DNA of 64,000 nt, taken from NCBI GenBank assembly GCA_003946805.1, contig RPSH01000018.1:1-64000 (forward strand), read 5' to 3'. Under the pieces are notes generated by a model. That model saw only the letters and a program-made list of their open reading frames with translations, searched no databases and had not been told where the DNA came from. This DNA is from Bacillus sp. 2B10 (GTDB lineage: Bacteria > Pseudomonadota > Alphaproteobacteria > Sphingomonadales > Sphingomonadaceae). Both the position numbers and the translations under genes were made by a program. This document shows, piece after piece, positions 42,457 to 51,435 of the stretch (position 1 is its first letter; each line of letters opens with the position of its first letter).

Positions 42457-44960
42457 GCGGCAACCTCCAGCAGAAATTCGCGGACAATCGTCCGCACCTC
42501 GCGCGGCGACGCCGCCGCCAGCGCGCGGGTCGCCAGCGCGTGGCAGGCGCGGGTGTCGAGCGTGCGCACCAGCGCCTTTAGTTCGGGTACGAACCGCGGC
42601 GACGCCGACAATTCGGTCACGCCCAGCCCGATCAGCAGCGGCACCGCCAGCCGGTCGGACGCCAGCCCGCCGCACACCCCGACCCAGCGCCCGCGTCGCT
42701 TCGCCCCTTCGGTGGTATGCGCTATCAGTTGCAGGACGGCCGGATGCAGCCCGTCGATGCCGCTGGCCACCGCCGGATTGCCGCGATCCATCGCCAGCGC
42801 ATATTGGGTCAGGTCGTTGGTCCCGATCGACAGGAAATCGGCATGCGCCGCCAGCGTCGCGGACGTGACCGCCGCCGCCGGGGTCTCGACCATGATGCCG
42901 ACCTCGATCCGCTCCGCGATACCCAGTTCGCCGCGCAGCCGGTCGACCACCGCCCGGACGGCGGTGATCTCGTCGACGCTGGCGACCATCGGGATCATGA
43001 TGCGGCATTGCCCGACCGGACGGACCGACAGGATCGCGCGCAGCTGGGTTTCGAGGATCTCGGGCATGGCCAGCGCCACGCGGATGCCGCGCAGGCCCAG
43101 CGCCGGATTCTCCTCCGCCGCGATCGGCAGATAGGATGCCGGCTTGTCGCCGCCGATATCGAGCAGGCGGACGATCAGCGGCCGCCCCTGCAACGTCGCG
43201 GCGATCGTGCCGTACAGCGCCGACTGTTCGTCCGCATCGGGCGCGTGCTCGCGGCCTAGGAACAGGAATTCGGTGCGCAACAGCCCCGACCCCTCCGCTC
43301 CGTTCGCCATCGCGACCACCGCATCCTCGGCCGAGCCGAGGTTCGCGAACGCCTCGATCCGGACGCCGTCGGCGGTGACGCAGGTCGCTTCGGCCTGTTC
43401 GAGCGCGGCAGCACGCGCGGCGGCGCGCGCCCCGGTCTGCACGCGCGCCTGCGTCAGCGTGGCGTCGTCAGGGTCTACATGCACGACGCCGCCATCGGCA
43501 TCGAGGATCAGCGTTGCGCCATCCGCGATCGCACCGGCCGCGGCCCCGACCGCGACCAGCGCGGGCAGCCCCATCGTCGCCGCAAGGATCGCGACATGTG
43601 AGGTCGGCCCGCCGCGTTCGACGACAAGGCCGACGACGCACGCCGGGTCGAGCGCCATCACCTGCGACGGCAACAGGTCGTCGGCGATCAGGATCGTGCC
43701 CGGCGGAAAGCTGCTCTCCTCCTCCGCCGCTCCGGTAAGTTCGCGCAGCACCTGCCGTTCGAGGTCGAGCAGGTCGTCGGCACGCTCGGCCAGCCGGGCA
43801 TCGCCCAGCCCGCGCAGCGTCGCCGCCTGCGCCCGCGTCGCGCCGCGCCACGCATGGCCGGCATCGCGCCCGGCCGCGACGTCACGCCCGGCAGCCTCGC
43901 GCAGATCGGGATCGTCGAGGAACGCGATATGCGCCGCGCGGATCGCCGCACCCGCACCCGCGCCGTCCTGCGCCCCCAGCCGCTCGCGCACCGCCGACAG
44001 CGCGCTGTCGAGCCGTGCCGCCTCGACCACCGCCCCCTGCCCATCGACCGGCACCGCGATATCGGCGACGCGCAGCCAGCGCGCGGACCCGATCGCATAG
44101 CCGGGGGCCGCCAGCGTACCCGCCAGTTGCCCGGCCGGCAGGTCGGCGAGCGGCGGCGGCGGCGGCGCGACGACCGGGACGACGGGTGCGGCGGTCGCGC
44201 CCTCGCCCATGCCGCCCTCGATCAGTTCCACCAACGCGGCGACGGCGGCCTCGGCGTCCACACCGCTCGCGATCACGGCTACCGTGTCCCCGCAGCCGAC
44301 GCCGAGCCCGAGCAGCCCGACCGCGCCGGTGGTGCGCGCCTCGGTCCCGTTCCTCGCCAGCCAGCTGGTCGCCGAAAAGCCGCGCGCGACCTCGCCGATC
44401 CGCGCCGCCGGGCGGGCGTGGATGCCGTGCGCCAGCGGCACGCGCACCTCTCGCACCACGCGGTCGCCGGTGTCGCCCGCCGGTGCCGCCGCGCTACCCG
44501 CCAGCGGTTCGAGCGTCAGCAGCGCATCGCCGACCGCAACGATCCGACCGCCGATCCGGTCGGCAATCCGAAACCGGTCGCCATTGGTGACGATCATCGG
44601 CGTCATCAGCGACGGCGCGGCCTGCACCAGCGCGTCGAGATCAAAGCCGATCAGCGGCTGGCCGCGCGTCACCCGGTCGCCGACCGCGACCTTCGCCACG
44701 AAACCATCGCCGCCCAGCTGCACCGTGTCGATGCCGATATGGATCAGCAGCTCGACCCCGCCCTCGCCGCGCAACGTGATCGCATGGCCGCCGGCGTGCA
44801 GCGTCAGCACCGTCGCGTCGCACGGCGCGTGCAGCATCGTCCCCAGCGGATCGATCGCCGCCCCGTCGCCCAGCATCCGCCCCGCGAACACCGCGTCCGG
44901 CACATCGTCGAGCGCCGTCGCCCAACCGTGGAGCGGCGCGGTGAGCTGGATGGCAGTCAT
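42453..44960 (-). CDS. Fused PTS protein: EIIA(Glc-type)-HPr-Enzyme I
   Basis: An 835-aa protein combining all soluble PTS steps. Residues 1-150 form a Glc-type IIA with the active H74 in LIHIGIDTVQLGGDGF and the partner H59. HPr spans about 168-255, with H181 in HGIHARPAA. Enzyme I covers about 275-835, with H455 in ERGGPTSHVAIL and the PEP-binding core (GLLRTEFLFLGREHAP, RLLDIGGDKPASYLP, SIGTNDLTQYALAMDR, CGGLASD). It would move phosphate from PEP to NagE without other proteins. GAAGGGG precedes the ATG at 44960. It is coupled to nagE and follows nagA after 59 bases. Confidence 0.92.
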   Translation of the reverse strand: MTAIQLTAPLHGWATALDDVPDAVFAGRMLGDGAAIDPLGTMLHAPCDATVLTLHAGGHAITLRGEGGVELLIHIGIDTVQLGGDGFVAKVAVGDRVTRGQPLIGFDLDALVQAAPSLMTPMIVTNGDRFRIADRIGGRIVAVGDALLTLEPLAGSAAAPAGDTGDRVVREVRVPLAHGIHARPAARIGEVARGFSATSWLARNGTEARTTGAVGLLGLGVGCGDTVAVIASGVDAEAAVAALVELIEGGMGEGATAAPVVPVVAPPPPPLADLPAGQLAGTLAAPGYAIGSARWLRVADIAVPVDGQGAVVEAARLDSALSAVRERLGAQDGAGAGAAIRAAHIAFLDDPDLREAAGRDVAAGRDAGHAWRGATRAQAATLRGLGDARLAERADDLLDLERQVLRELTGAAEEESSFPPGTILIADDLLPSQVMALDPACVVGLVVERGGPTSHVAILAATMGLPALVAVGAAAGAIADGATLILDADGGVVHVDPDDATLTQARVQTGARAAARAAALEQAEATCVTADGVRIEAFANLGSAEDAVVAMANGAEGSGLLRTEFLFLGREHAPDADEQSALYGTIAATLQGRPLIVRLLDIGGDKPASYLPIAAEENPALGLRGIRVALAMPEILETQLRAILSVRPVGQCRIMIPMVASVDEITAVRAVVDRLRGELGIAERIEVGIMVETPAAAVTSATLAAHADFLSIGTNDLTQYALAMDRGNPAVASGIDGLHPAVLQLIAHTTEGAKRRGRWVGVCGGLASDRLAVPLLIGLGVTELSASPRFVPELKALVRTLDTRACHALATRALAAASPREVRTIVREFLLEVAA

Positions 44961-45019
44961 GAAGGCCCCTTCAAACGCAAATGGCTCGGACATCCCTGGG
45001 GTGCCGGGCCGGAAAAGTT

Positions 45020-46147
45020 TCAGACGATGCGGTTGCCCGCGATCCACGTGCCACGCACGCCCAGGTCGCGGTCCAGCCACACGAAATCGGCGCTGTGGCC
45101 GACATCGATCCGGCCGATGCGGTGCGACAGCCGCAGGAACGCGGCCGGGTTGGCCGACGCCATCGCCACCGCATCCTCGAACGCCACGCCCAGCTGGTGG
45201 GTGTTCGCCACCGCGGTCGCCATGTCGAGGTCGCAGCCGGCCAGCGTGCCGTTGGCATCGACGCACACGCCGTTCTCGACATGGATCGGCTGGCCGTTCA
45301 GGACGAAGGTCTTAGTTGCAGCGCCCACCGTCGGCATCGCGTCGGTCACCAGCATGAACCGGTCGATCGGCCGCGCCGCCAGCGCCACGCGGATCGCGGC
45401 CGGGTGCAGGTGTGCGCCGTCGACGATCAGCCCGGCATAGACCGACCGATCCTCCAGCACCGCACCGACCACGCCCGGATCGCGGTGCCGGAGCGGCGAC
45501 ATCGCGTTGTAGAGATGCGTCACGCCGCGCGCGCCCGCATCGATCGCCGCGCGCGCCTGTTCATAGGTCGCGTCGCTGTGACCGATGCTGACGATCACCC
45601 CCGCCGCGACCAGCCGCTCGATCGCCGCCACGTCGTTGCGTTCGGGCGCCAGTGTCACCATCACCACGCCCTTGCGCGGGCGGGTCAGCAGCTCGATCGC
45701 GACATCGTCCAGCGCACGGAAATGGTTCGCGTCGTGGATGCCCTTGCGCGCCGGGTTCAGGAACGGCCCCTCGACATGGATGCCGACCACGCCGGGCACG
45801 CCCTGTTCGATCGCGGCATCGACCGCGTCCAGCCCGGCGGCGACCACGTCCAGCCGGTCGCTGATGAGCGTCGGCAGGAACGCCGTCGTGCCGTATCGCG
45901 CATGGGCCGCGCCGATCGCGGCGATGCCCGCGACGGTCGGTTCGTCGTTGAACAACACCCCGCCGCCGCCATTGACCTGCGTATCGACGAAGCCCGGCAC
46001 CAGCCAGCCGCCGTCCAGCTCGACGACCTGCGCATCGTCGCCGGCATGGAAGTCGGCGATGACGCCGTCCACGACCCGGATCGCGCAGCTGTCCTGCATG
46101 CACTGGTCGGCAAGCACGCGCCCACCGCGAAAGACGAAGCTGCTCAT
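45020..46147 (-). CDS. nagA: N-acetylglucosamine-6-phosphate deacetylase
   Basis: Amidohydrolase of 375 aa making GlcN-6-P and acetate from GlcNAc-6-P. Family motifs: GWLVPGFVDTQVNGGGG, TTAFLPTLISD, GIHVEGPFLNPARKGIHD (metal glutamate), GHSDATYEQ, THLYNAMSPLRHRDPGVVGA and LVTDAMPTVG (catalytic aspartate). The start overlaps the SIS gene stop (ATGA at 46144-46147). It is the third gene of the GlcNAc operon. Confidence 0.95.
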   Translation of the reverse strand: MSSFVFRGGRVLADQCMQDSCAIRVVDGVIADFHAGDDAQVVELDGGWLVPGFVDTQVNGGGGVLFNDEPTVAGIAAIGAAHARYGTTAFLPTLISDRLDVVAAGLDAVDAAIEQGVPGVVGIHVEGPFLNPARKGIHDANHFRALDDVAIELLTRPRKGVVMVTLAPERNDVAAIERLVAAGVIVSIGHSDATYEQARAAIDAGARGVTHLYNAMSPLRHRDPGVVGAVLEDRSVYAGLIVDGAHLHPAAIRVALAARPIDRFMLVTDAMPTVGAATKTFVLNGQPIHVENGVCVDANGTLAGCDLDMATAVANTHQLGVAFEDAVAMASANPAAFLRLSHRIGRIDVGHSADFVWLDRDLGVRGTWIAGNRIV

Positions 46148-47202
46148 CGGGTTTCCGTGACCTTGCGCAGGTGCGGCGGCTGATCGGGGTTGAGGCCTCG
46201 GCGCAGCGACACCGTATTGACCATGCGATAGAAGCTCTGGATCATCAGGATGGGTTCGATTGCGGGATGGGTGCGGATCGCCGGCGGATGACTGTCGCCG
46301 TTCGCCGCGTCGGCCAGATGCACCGTCGCACCGCGTGCCGCGAACTCCGCCGCCGCTGCGCGGACGTCGTCGCCGGCATCGTCCGACGTGGCAAAACCCA
46401 ACAGCGGAAAGCCGTCGTTGATGATCGCCATCGGCCCGTGGCGGACCTCGGCGCTGCTGAACGCCTCGGCATGGAGTGCCGAGGTCTCCTTCATCTTGAG
46501 CGCCGCTTCCTGCGCCACGCCGAAGCTGTAGCCGCGCCCGATCACGAACAGGTTGCGGGCATCCACCAGCGTGTCGGCGACCGGCGTCCAGTCGAGGTCG
46601 AACGCCGCCTCCAGCTGCGCCGGCAACCCGTCGAGCGCGGCGAGCAGTTTGCCATCCTCGCTCCAGTGCGCGGCGATTGCGGCGAGGCCGGCGAGCGAGG
46701 CGATGAACGACTTGGTCGCCGCGACCGACGTCTCGGGCCCGGCCGACAGCGGCAGCACCGTGTCGGCCAGCGCGGCCAGCGGCGAATCCTCGACATTGAC
46801 CAGCGCCACGACGCGCGCGCCCGCCGCCTTGTAGCTTTCGACGGTGCGCAGCAGGTCGGGGCTGCGGCCCGATTGCGACACCGCGATCACCAGCGCGTTC
46901 ATCCGCTCCATCCGCGTCGCATAGACCGACGCGACCGACGGCGCGGCGCTGGCGACCGGCACGCCGCACAGCGTCTCGACCAGATACTTGCCATAGGTCG
47001 CGGCATGGTCCGACGACCCGCGCGCGCAGGTGACGACCAATGCGGGCGGATCGGCGCGCAGCGCGGCGCCCAGCGCCGCCAGCGCCTGCCGGTTGCGCGA
47101 CAGGAAGCGCGCGACCGACGCACCGCCCTCCCCGGCTTCGCGGTGCATCGCGGTGGAATCGGCGGCGACCGGCATCGGCGCGGCCTGAACGGTGGACGTC
47201 AT
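46144..47202 (-). CDS. nagB-II: SIS-domain glucosamine-6-phosphate deaminase (NagB-II type)
   Basis: Protein of 352 aa made of two SIS domains, resembling the isomerase half of GlmS without the glutaminase part. Motifs: VTCARGSSDHAATYGKYL, IAVSQSGRSPDLLRTV, SVAATKSFIASLAG and ALKMKETSALHAEAFSSAEVRHGPMAI. In nag operons that lack classical NagB this type deaminates GlcN-6-P to fructose-6-P. Its place between nagR and nagA supports that. A GlmS-related frlB-like role is less likely. Confidence 0.9.
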   Translation of the reverse strand: MTSTVQAAPMPVAADSTAMHREAGEGGASVARFLSRNRQALAALGAALRADPPALVVTCARGSSDHAATYGKYLVETLCGVPVASAAPSVASVYATRMERMNALVIAVSQSGRSPDLLRTVESYKAAGARVVALVNVEDSPLAALADTVLPLSAGPETSVAATKSFIASLAGLAAIAAHWSEDGKLLAALDGLPAQLEAAFDLDWTPVADTLVDARNLFVIGRGYSFGVAQEAALKMKETSALHAEAFSSAEVRHGPMAIINDGFPLLGFATSDDAGDDVRAAAAEFAARGATVHLADAANGDSHPPAIRTHPAIEPILMIQSFYRMVNTVSLRRGLNPDQPPHLRKVTETR

Positions 47203-47235
47203 GAACCTCCTCTTGGTCCCGGCCTCAGCGCCGGA

Positions 47236-48024
47236 TCAGCTTGCGTTCAGTTCGGCGACGACGTCGTACGCATCGCCGCGATAATAGGATTGGGTGAATT
47301 CGACCGTGTCGCCATCGGCCAGGAAGCCGCGGCGCTCGATGAACAGCCCGGCATGGCCGGTCTCGACGCCCAGCCGCTTCGCCTGTTCGGCGGGAAACGC
47401 CATGGCCCGCAACCGCTGCAACGCCCGCACCGGACGACATCCGGCCGCTTCCAGCGCGGCATAGAGCGAGTCGCCGACCGCATCGACACCGGGCAGGCAG
47501 TGTCCGGCGATCGTCGCATATTCGACCGCCATCGGCACGTCGTCGGCAAAGCGCATCCGCTGGAACCGATAGACCGGCCGACCCGGCGACAGCCCCAGCG
47601 ACATCGATTCCTCGGGCGTCACCAGCCCGGCCGATTTCGACACCCATGCGCTGCTCGGCACCCGCCCGCGCGCGACCATGTCCTCGGAAAAGGACGACAG
47701 CTTCGAAAAGCTCTTGTCGACGCGCGCCGCGACGAACGTGCCGGCACCGCGGCGACGCACCACCAGCCCCTCGTTCGCCAGCCCCTCGATCGCCTTGCGC
47801 ACGGTGATGCGCGACACGCCATATTCGGCGGCCAGATCGCGCTCGGGCGGAATGGCGTCGTCCTGTTGCAGGATGCGTCGCTCGATCGCGGCCCGGACCA
47901 GCTGCTGCAACTGGACATAGAGCGGCGCATGCGCGTCGTCGCGGAAGCCCCCGACCCGGTCCGAAAACGCCTCGCCCACCGGCGACGGCACGGGGACGGC
48001 AGCAAGGGCGGACGGGCTCGGCAT
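47236..48024 (-). CDS. nagR: GntR-family (HutC subfamily) transcriptional regulator of GlcNAc use
   Basis: Regulator of 262 aa. The N-terminal winged helix (IPPERDLAAEYGVSRITVRKAIEGLANEGLVVRRRGAGTFVA) is followed by a UTRA ligand domain (KLSSFSEDMVARGRVPSSAWVS, with VYRFQRMRFADDVPMAVEYATI). This is the layout of NagR/DasR regulators that bind GlcNAc-6-P or GlcN-6-P. It is the first gene of the minus-strand operon and faces the receptor gene. It probably binds the palindromes in the 48025-48449 gap. The start at 48024 excludes an unrelated upstream extension. Confidence 0.87.
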   Translation of the reverse strand: MPSPSALAAVPVPSPVGEAFSDRVGGFRDDAHAPLYVQLQQLVRAAIERRILQQDDAIPPERDLAAEYGVSRITVRKAIEGLANEGLVVRRRGAGTFVAARVDKSFSKLSSFSEDMVARGRVPSSAWVSKSAGLVTPEESMSLGLSPGRPVYRFQRMRFADDVPMAVEYATIAGHCLPGVDAVGDSLYAALEAAGCRPVRALQRLRAMAFPAEQAKRLGVETGHAGLFIERRGFLADGDTVEFTQSYYRGDAYDVVAELNAS

Positions 48025-48449
48025 GACGCTGTGGATAGGTAGCTTTTTGGTATTAATCAACGAGGATTTTCGTACCATCGGACGGCAAGATTCGATGCCG
48101 TTCCTGCCCGACGATGGCGGATTGGACCGCTCCGCTGCGGCGGAACGCGAACCAACGACGGAACCAGATGATCCGACGAGATATCGTAGACGGCGCATTT
48201 ATATTATAATTGACCCCGCCCAAACTATATACTTCCTTCGTTTTGCGTTCGATTTCGCATTAATTTCTCACCAGTGCATTCTCTTTTCATTTTTATGTAG
48301 ATTTTATGATGAGGATTGGTCACATTGTATTCGACCAGAACGAGCCTGCATGGTGCCTATATGGCACCAATGCTGGACGCATGTCGTCTCGCCCGTCGCG
48401 GCAACATTGGGGAGGCGCATTTCGCGCCCGAGAGTAAGGGGTAGGGTCC
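48025..48449. other. Divergent regulatory region between nagR and the receptor gene
   Basis: A 425-base gap, AT-rich between about 48190 and 48330, with no gene. It holds two dyads: TGGTC-N11-GACCA at 48318-48338 and a tighter one at 48351-48369. The AT-rich stretch should contain the promoter of the receptor gene, whose start is preceded by AGGGGTAGGG. Confidence 0.6.
48351..48369. promoter_or_regulatory. Putative NagR operator upstream of the receptor gene
   Basis: TGGTGCCTATATGGCACCA has perfect 7-base arms around a 5-base centre and lies about 80 bases before the receptor ATG. The TGG...CCA ends fit GntR/HutC-type operators. A looser dyad of the same TGGTC/GACCA type lies just upstream. 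Binding by the adjacent GntR regulator is inferred. Confidence 0.5.
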
Positions 48450-51239
48450 ATGGCATTTCCGCGTTTCGCTTATCTAGCCTCCACCGCGCTGGTCGCGATC
48501 GCCGCGCCGGCGTTCGCGCAGGAAGCGCCCACCGCCACGCCGCCGTCCTCGGCCAATGCCGAGAATGCCGACCAGGCCGAACCTGCCGGATCGGATGACA
48601 GCATCGTCGTGACCGGCATCCGCGGTTCGCTGCGCAACGCCATCAACGTGAAGCGGCAGGCGAACGCCGTCGTCGACGTCATCTCGGCCGAAGACATCGG
48701 CAAATTCCCCGACCGCAACGTCGCCGAATCGCTCTCGCATATCCCCGGCGTCTCGATCGACCGCCGCTTCGGCGAAGGTGAGAAGGTCGCGATCCTCGGC
48801 ACCGACCCGGCGCTCAACCGCATGCTGCTCGACGGCCACGCGCTCGCCTCGGCCGACTGGGGCGGCAACGACAACGATCCGTCCAGCCGTACCTTCAACT
48901 ATTCGCTGCTGGCGCCCGAGCTGGTCGACCGCCTCGAAGTGTACAAGTCGCCCGAACCCCGCATCGAGGAAGGCAGCCTCGGCGGCACCGTGATCGTGCG
49001 CACCCGCCGTCCGCTCGACCTCGCCGCCCATTCGGTGTTCGCCTCGGGCGGCTATTCGTACAACGACCGCGCCGACAAGGGGAATATCCGCGGATCGGGC
49101 CTGTACAGCTGGAAGAACGATGCCGAGACGTTCGGCGTCCTCGTCGCCGCGACCTACGACAAGCAGAACCTGACCCGTGCGGGCGTCGAGTTCTTCGGCT
49201 ATCAGAGCGGTGCCGACTTCTTCCAGAAGAACGACGACGGCAGCGTCCGTCGCGATGCGTCGGGTCAGGGCATTCTGCTGAACCAGGCGGCGACGATCAC
49301 CGGCGGCACGAAGAACGACCTGATCAACGCGGTCGCGCCGTTCGGCATCAACTACGCCTATTTCCAGCAGACCCGCGAGCGCGCCAGCGTGTCGGGCACG
49401 GTGCAGTTCCGCCCGGTCGAGAATCTGACCTTCTCGCTCAACGGCCTGCACATCGACGGCCAGTACAACAACTACAGCCAGTCGATGTACACCATCCCCG
49501 TCGCCTGGACCGGCAGCGTGCTGCAATCGGCGACGCTCAACAACGGCGTCGTCACCGCCGCCAGCTTCGGCGCAGCGCCGAACCAGAGCGCACAGCTCGA
49601 CACGCTGGTCCGCCGCACCTCGCTCAAGACCGACAACATCAACCTGTTCGCCGACTGGGAAGGCGATGGCGGCGCCAAGGTGTCGTTCGCCGGCGGCTGG
49701 TCGAAGGCGACCGGTGGTCGCAACCCCGAATATCTGTTCAACGTGCAGACCCGCCTGCCCTTCAGCTATTCCTTCACCCCGACCTCGGCCGAGGTGAACT
49801 TCGTCGGCGACCTGACCAACCCGGCCAATTACTTCACCAACCCGAACAACAACCCCGCCCAGATCGAAGGCCGCCCGGTCCTGACCGCCAGCGGTGCGCA
49901 ACTCGTCGCTGCGCAGATCGGCGGGCTCGACTACAGCGTGACCACCGACCGCGACGTGTTCGGCGGTTTCGATGCGACGATCCCGGTCTCGTTCGGCGGC
50001 TTTACCGAGATCATGCTCGGCGCCCGCGTGACCGAACACGTCAACCGGGTCGATGCCCGCGGCATCAACACCTATCTGACCAGCTCGCGTCTCGGATCGC
50101 AGCTGGGCGTCGACACGACCTCGACCCCCGACGGCACCTTCTCGGGCAGCGGCGGCAGCGGCAACGCGACCAAGTATCTGAACCTGTCCGAACAGGCGGT
50201 GATCGACATTCTGGCGGGCGCGATCAACAGCCCGCTGGTCAACAAGATCGGCGCCTCGACACGGGTGAAGGAAACCGTCTCGGCGTCGTACATCCAAGCG
50301 AATTTCGACCAGGACGGCTGGCGCGGGAACATCGGCGGTCGCCTCGTCTACACGCAGGACGTGTCCAACTACGCCACGACGCTGAGCAATACGGTCAATC
50401 CGCAGCCGGTGCCGACCACGACCGCCACGGACTATCTGAAGTTCCTGCCGAGCGTGAACATCGCCTATTCCTTCTCGCCGCAGTTCATCGTGCGCGGCGC
50501 GGTGGCCAAGGTGATCTCGCGTCCGCGCTATCAGGATCTCGCGGCGGCGACCTCGCTGAACGACATCACGCTCGACGGCGGCGGCGGCAACCCGAACCTG
50601 AAGCCGTATGAATCGACCAACTACGAACTGACCGCCGAATGGTATCCGCGCCCCGGATCGCTGGTCGCGGGCGAACTGTTCCGTCGCGAAATCAGCAACT
50701 ACATCATCAACACCCGCACCAACCAGGTGTTCTTCAATTCGCTGCAGAACCGGCTGACGACCTACAACGTCAACCAGCCGATCAACGGCGGCAAGGCGAC
50801 GGTGAACGGTGCGCTGATCTCGGCCCAGAGCGAAATCTGGGGCGGCTTCGGTATCCAGGCGAACTATTCGTACCAAGAAAGCTCGACCTCGTCGGTCGAC
50901 ACGACCGGTGCCGAACTGAACCTGCCGTACCTGTCGAAGCACACCGTCAACGTCATCCCGTATTTCGAAAGCGGGATTTTCCAGACGCGGCTCAGCTACA
51001 ACTACCGCTCGAGCTATTTCCGCACGATCGGCCGCCTGAATTCGCGCGAGATGGTGGCACCGTACAGCCAGCTCGATCTGTCGGCGTCGGTCAACGTGAC
51101 GCCCAAGATCGCGCTGACGGTCAACGCGCAGAATCTGCTCGACGAGACCTACTACCAGTATAACGCGACCCGCGATCGCCCGACCGCCTTCTACAAGAAC
51201 GGTCGTACCTTCGCGGCCAGCGTCGCCTTCCGGCTCTGA
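48450..51239 (+). CDS. TonB-dependent receptor for GlcNAc-containing oligosaccharides (predicted)
   Basis: Outer membrane receptor of 929 aa. The signal peptide ends at APAFAQ, a TonB box-like DSIVVTGIRGSLRNAINVKRQ follows, and then a plug with DVISAEDIGKFPDRNVAESLSHIPGVSIDR. The barrel ends in RTFAASVAFRL. The GIRxSLxxAxxxKR and GKFPDxNVAESL sequences are typical of the carbohydrate-linked receptors of Caulobacter, Xanthomonas and Sphingomonas. Position between nagR and the glycosidase operon argues for N-glycan or chitooligosaccharide uptake. A strong terminator separates it from the glycosidases. Confidence 0.9.
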   Translation: MAFPRFAYLASTALVAIAAPAFAQEAPTATPPSSANAENADQAEPAGSDDSIVVTGIRGSLRNAINVKRQANAVVDVISAEDIGKFPDRNVAESLSHIPGVSIDRRFGEGEKVAILGTDPALNRMLLDGHALASADWGGNDNDPSSRTFNYSLLAPELVDRLEVYKSPEPRIEEGSLGGTVIVRTRRPLDLAAHSVFASGGYSYNDRADKGNIRGSGLYSWKNDAETFGVLVAATYDKQNLTRAGVEFFGYQSGADFFQKNDDGSVRRDASGQGILLNQAATITGGTKNDLINAVAPFGINYAYFQQTRERASVSGTVQFRPVENLTFSLNGLHIDGQYNNYSQSMYTIPVAWTGSVLQSATLNNGVVTAASFGAAPNQSAQLDTLVRRTSLKTDNINLFADWEGDGGAKVSFAGGWSKATGGRNPEYLFNVQTRLPFSYSFTPTSAEVNFVGDLTNPANYFTNPNNNPAQIEGRPVLTASGAQLVAAQIGGLDYSVTTDRDVFGGFDATIPVSFGGFTEIMLGARVTEHVNRVDARGINTYLTSSRLGSQLGVDTTSTPDGTFSGSGGSGNATKYLNLSEQAVIDILAGAINSPLVNKIGASTRVKETVSASYIQANFDQDGWRGNIGGRLVYTQDVSNYATTLSNTVNPQPVPTTTATDYLKFLPSVNIAYSFSPQFIVRGAVAKVISRPRYQDLAAATSLNDITLDGGGGNPNLKPYESTNYELTAEWYPRPGSLVAGELFRREISNYIINTRTNQVFFNSLQNRLTTYNVNQPINGGKATVNGALISAQSEIWGGFGIQANYSYQESSTSSVDTTGAELNLPYLSKHTVNVIPYFESGIFQTRLSYNYRSSYFRTIGRLNSREMVAPYSQLDLSASVNVTPKIALTVNAQNLLDETYYQYNATRDRPTAFYKNGRTFAASVAFRL

Positions 51240-51345
51240 TGCCGACAGGGGAAGCCACGGGCGCGGGGGCCATCCGGACGGATGGTCGCCGCACGCGCGG
51301 GCTTCCCCGACACGGCGTACCGGCGGCCCGTGGCTGCGCCGTGTC

Positions 51346-51373
51346 CGGCCCCGGCATTGCCGGGGCCGTTTTT
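51346..51373 (+). terminator. Intrinsic terminator after the receptor gene
   Basis: CGGCCCCGGC (51346-51355) pairs perfectly with GCCGGGGCCG (51359-51368), with a 3-base loop and TTTTT at 51369-51373. The glycosidase genes therefore probably have their own promoter in the 60 bases that follow, where AACGTATACG carries a short palindrome (51390-51397). Confidence 0.88.
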
Positions 51374-51435
51374 CGTTCGGGCCAGTAAACGTATACGACA
51401 CGGTCGCACCGGCCGGTCGAACAGGGGAGTATCGC

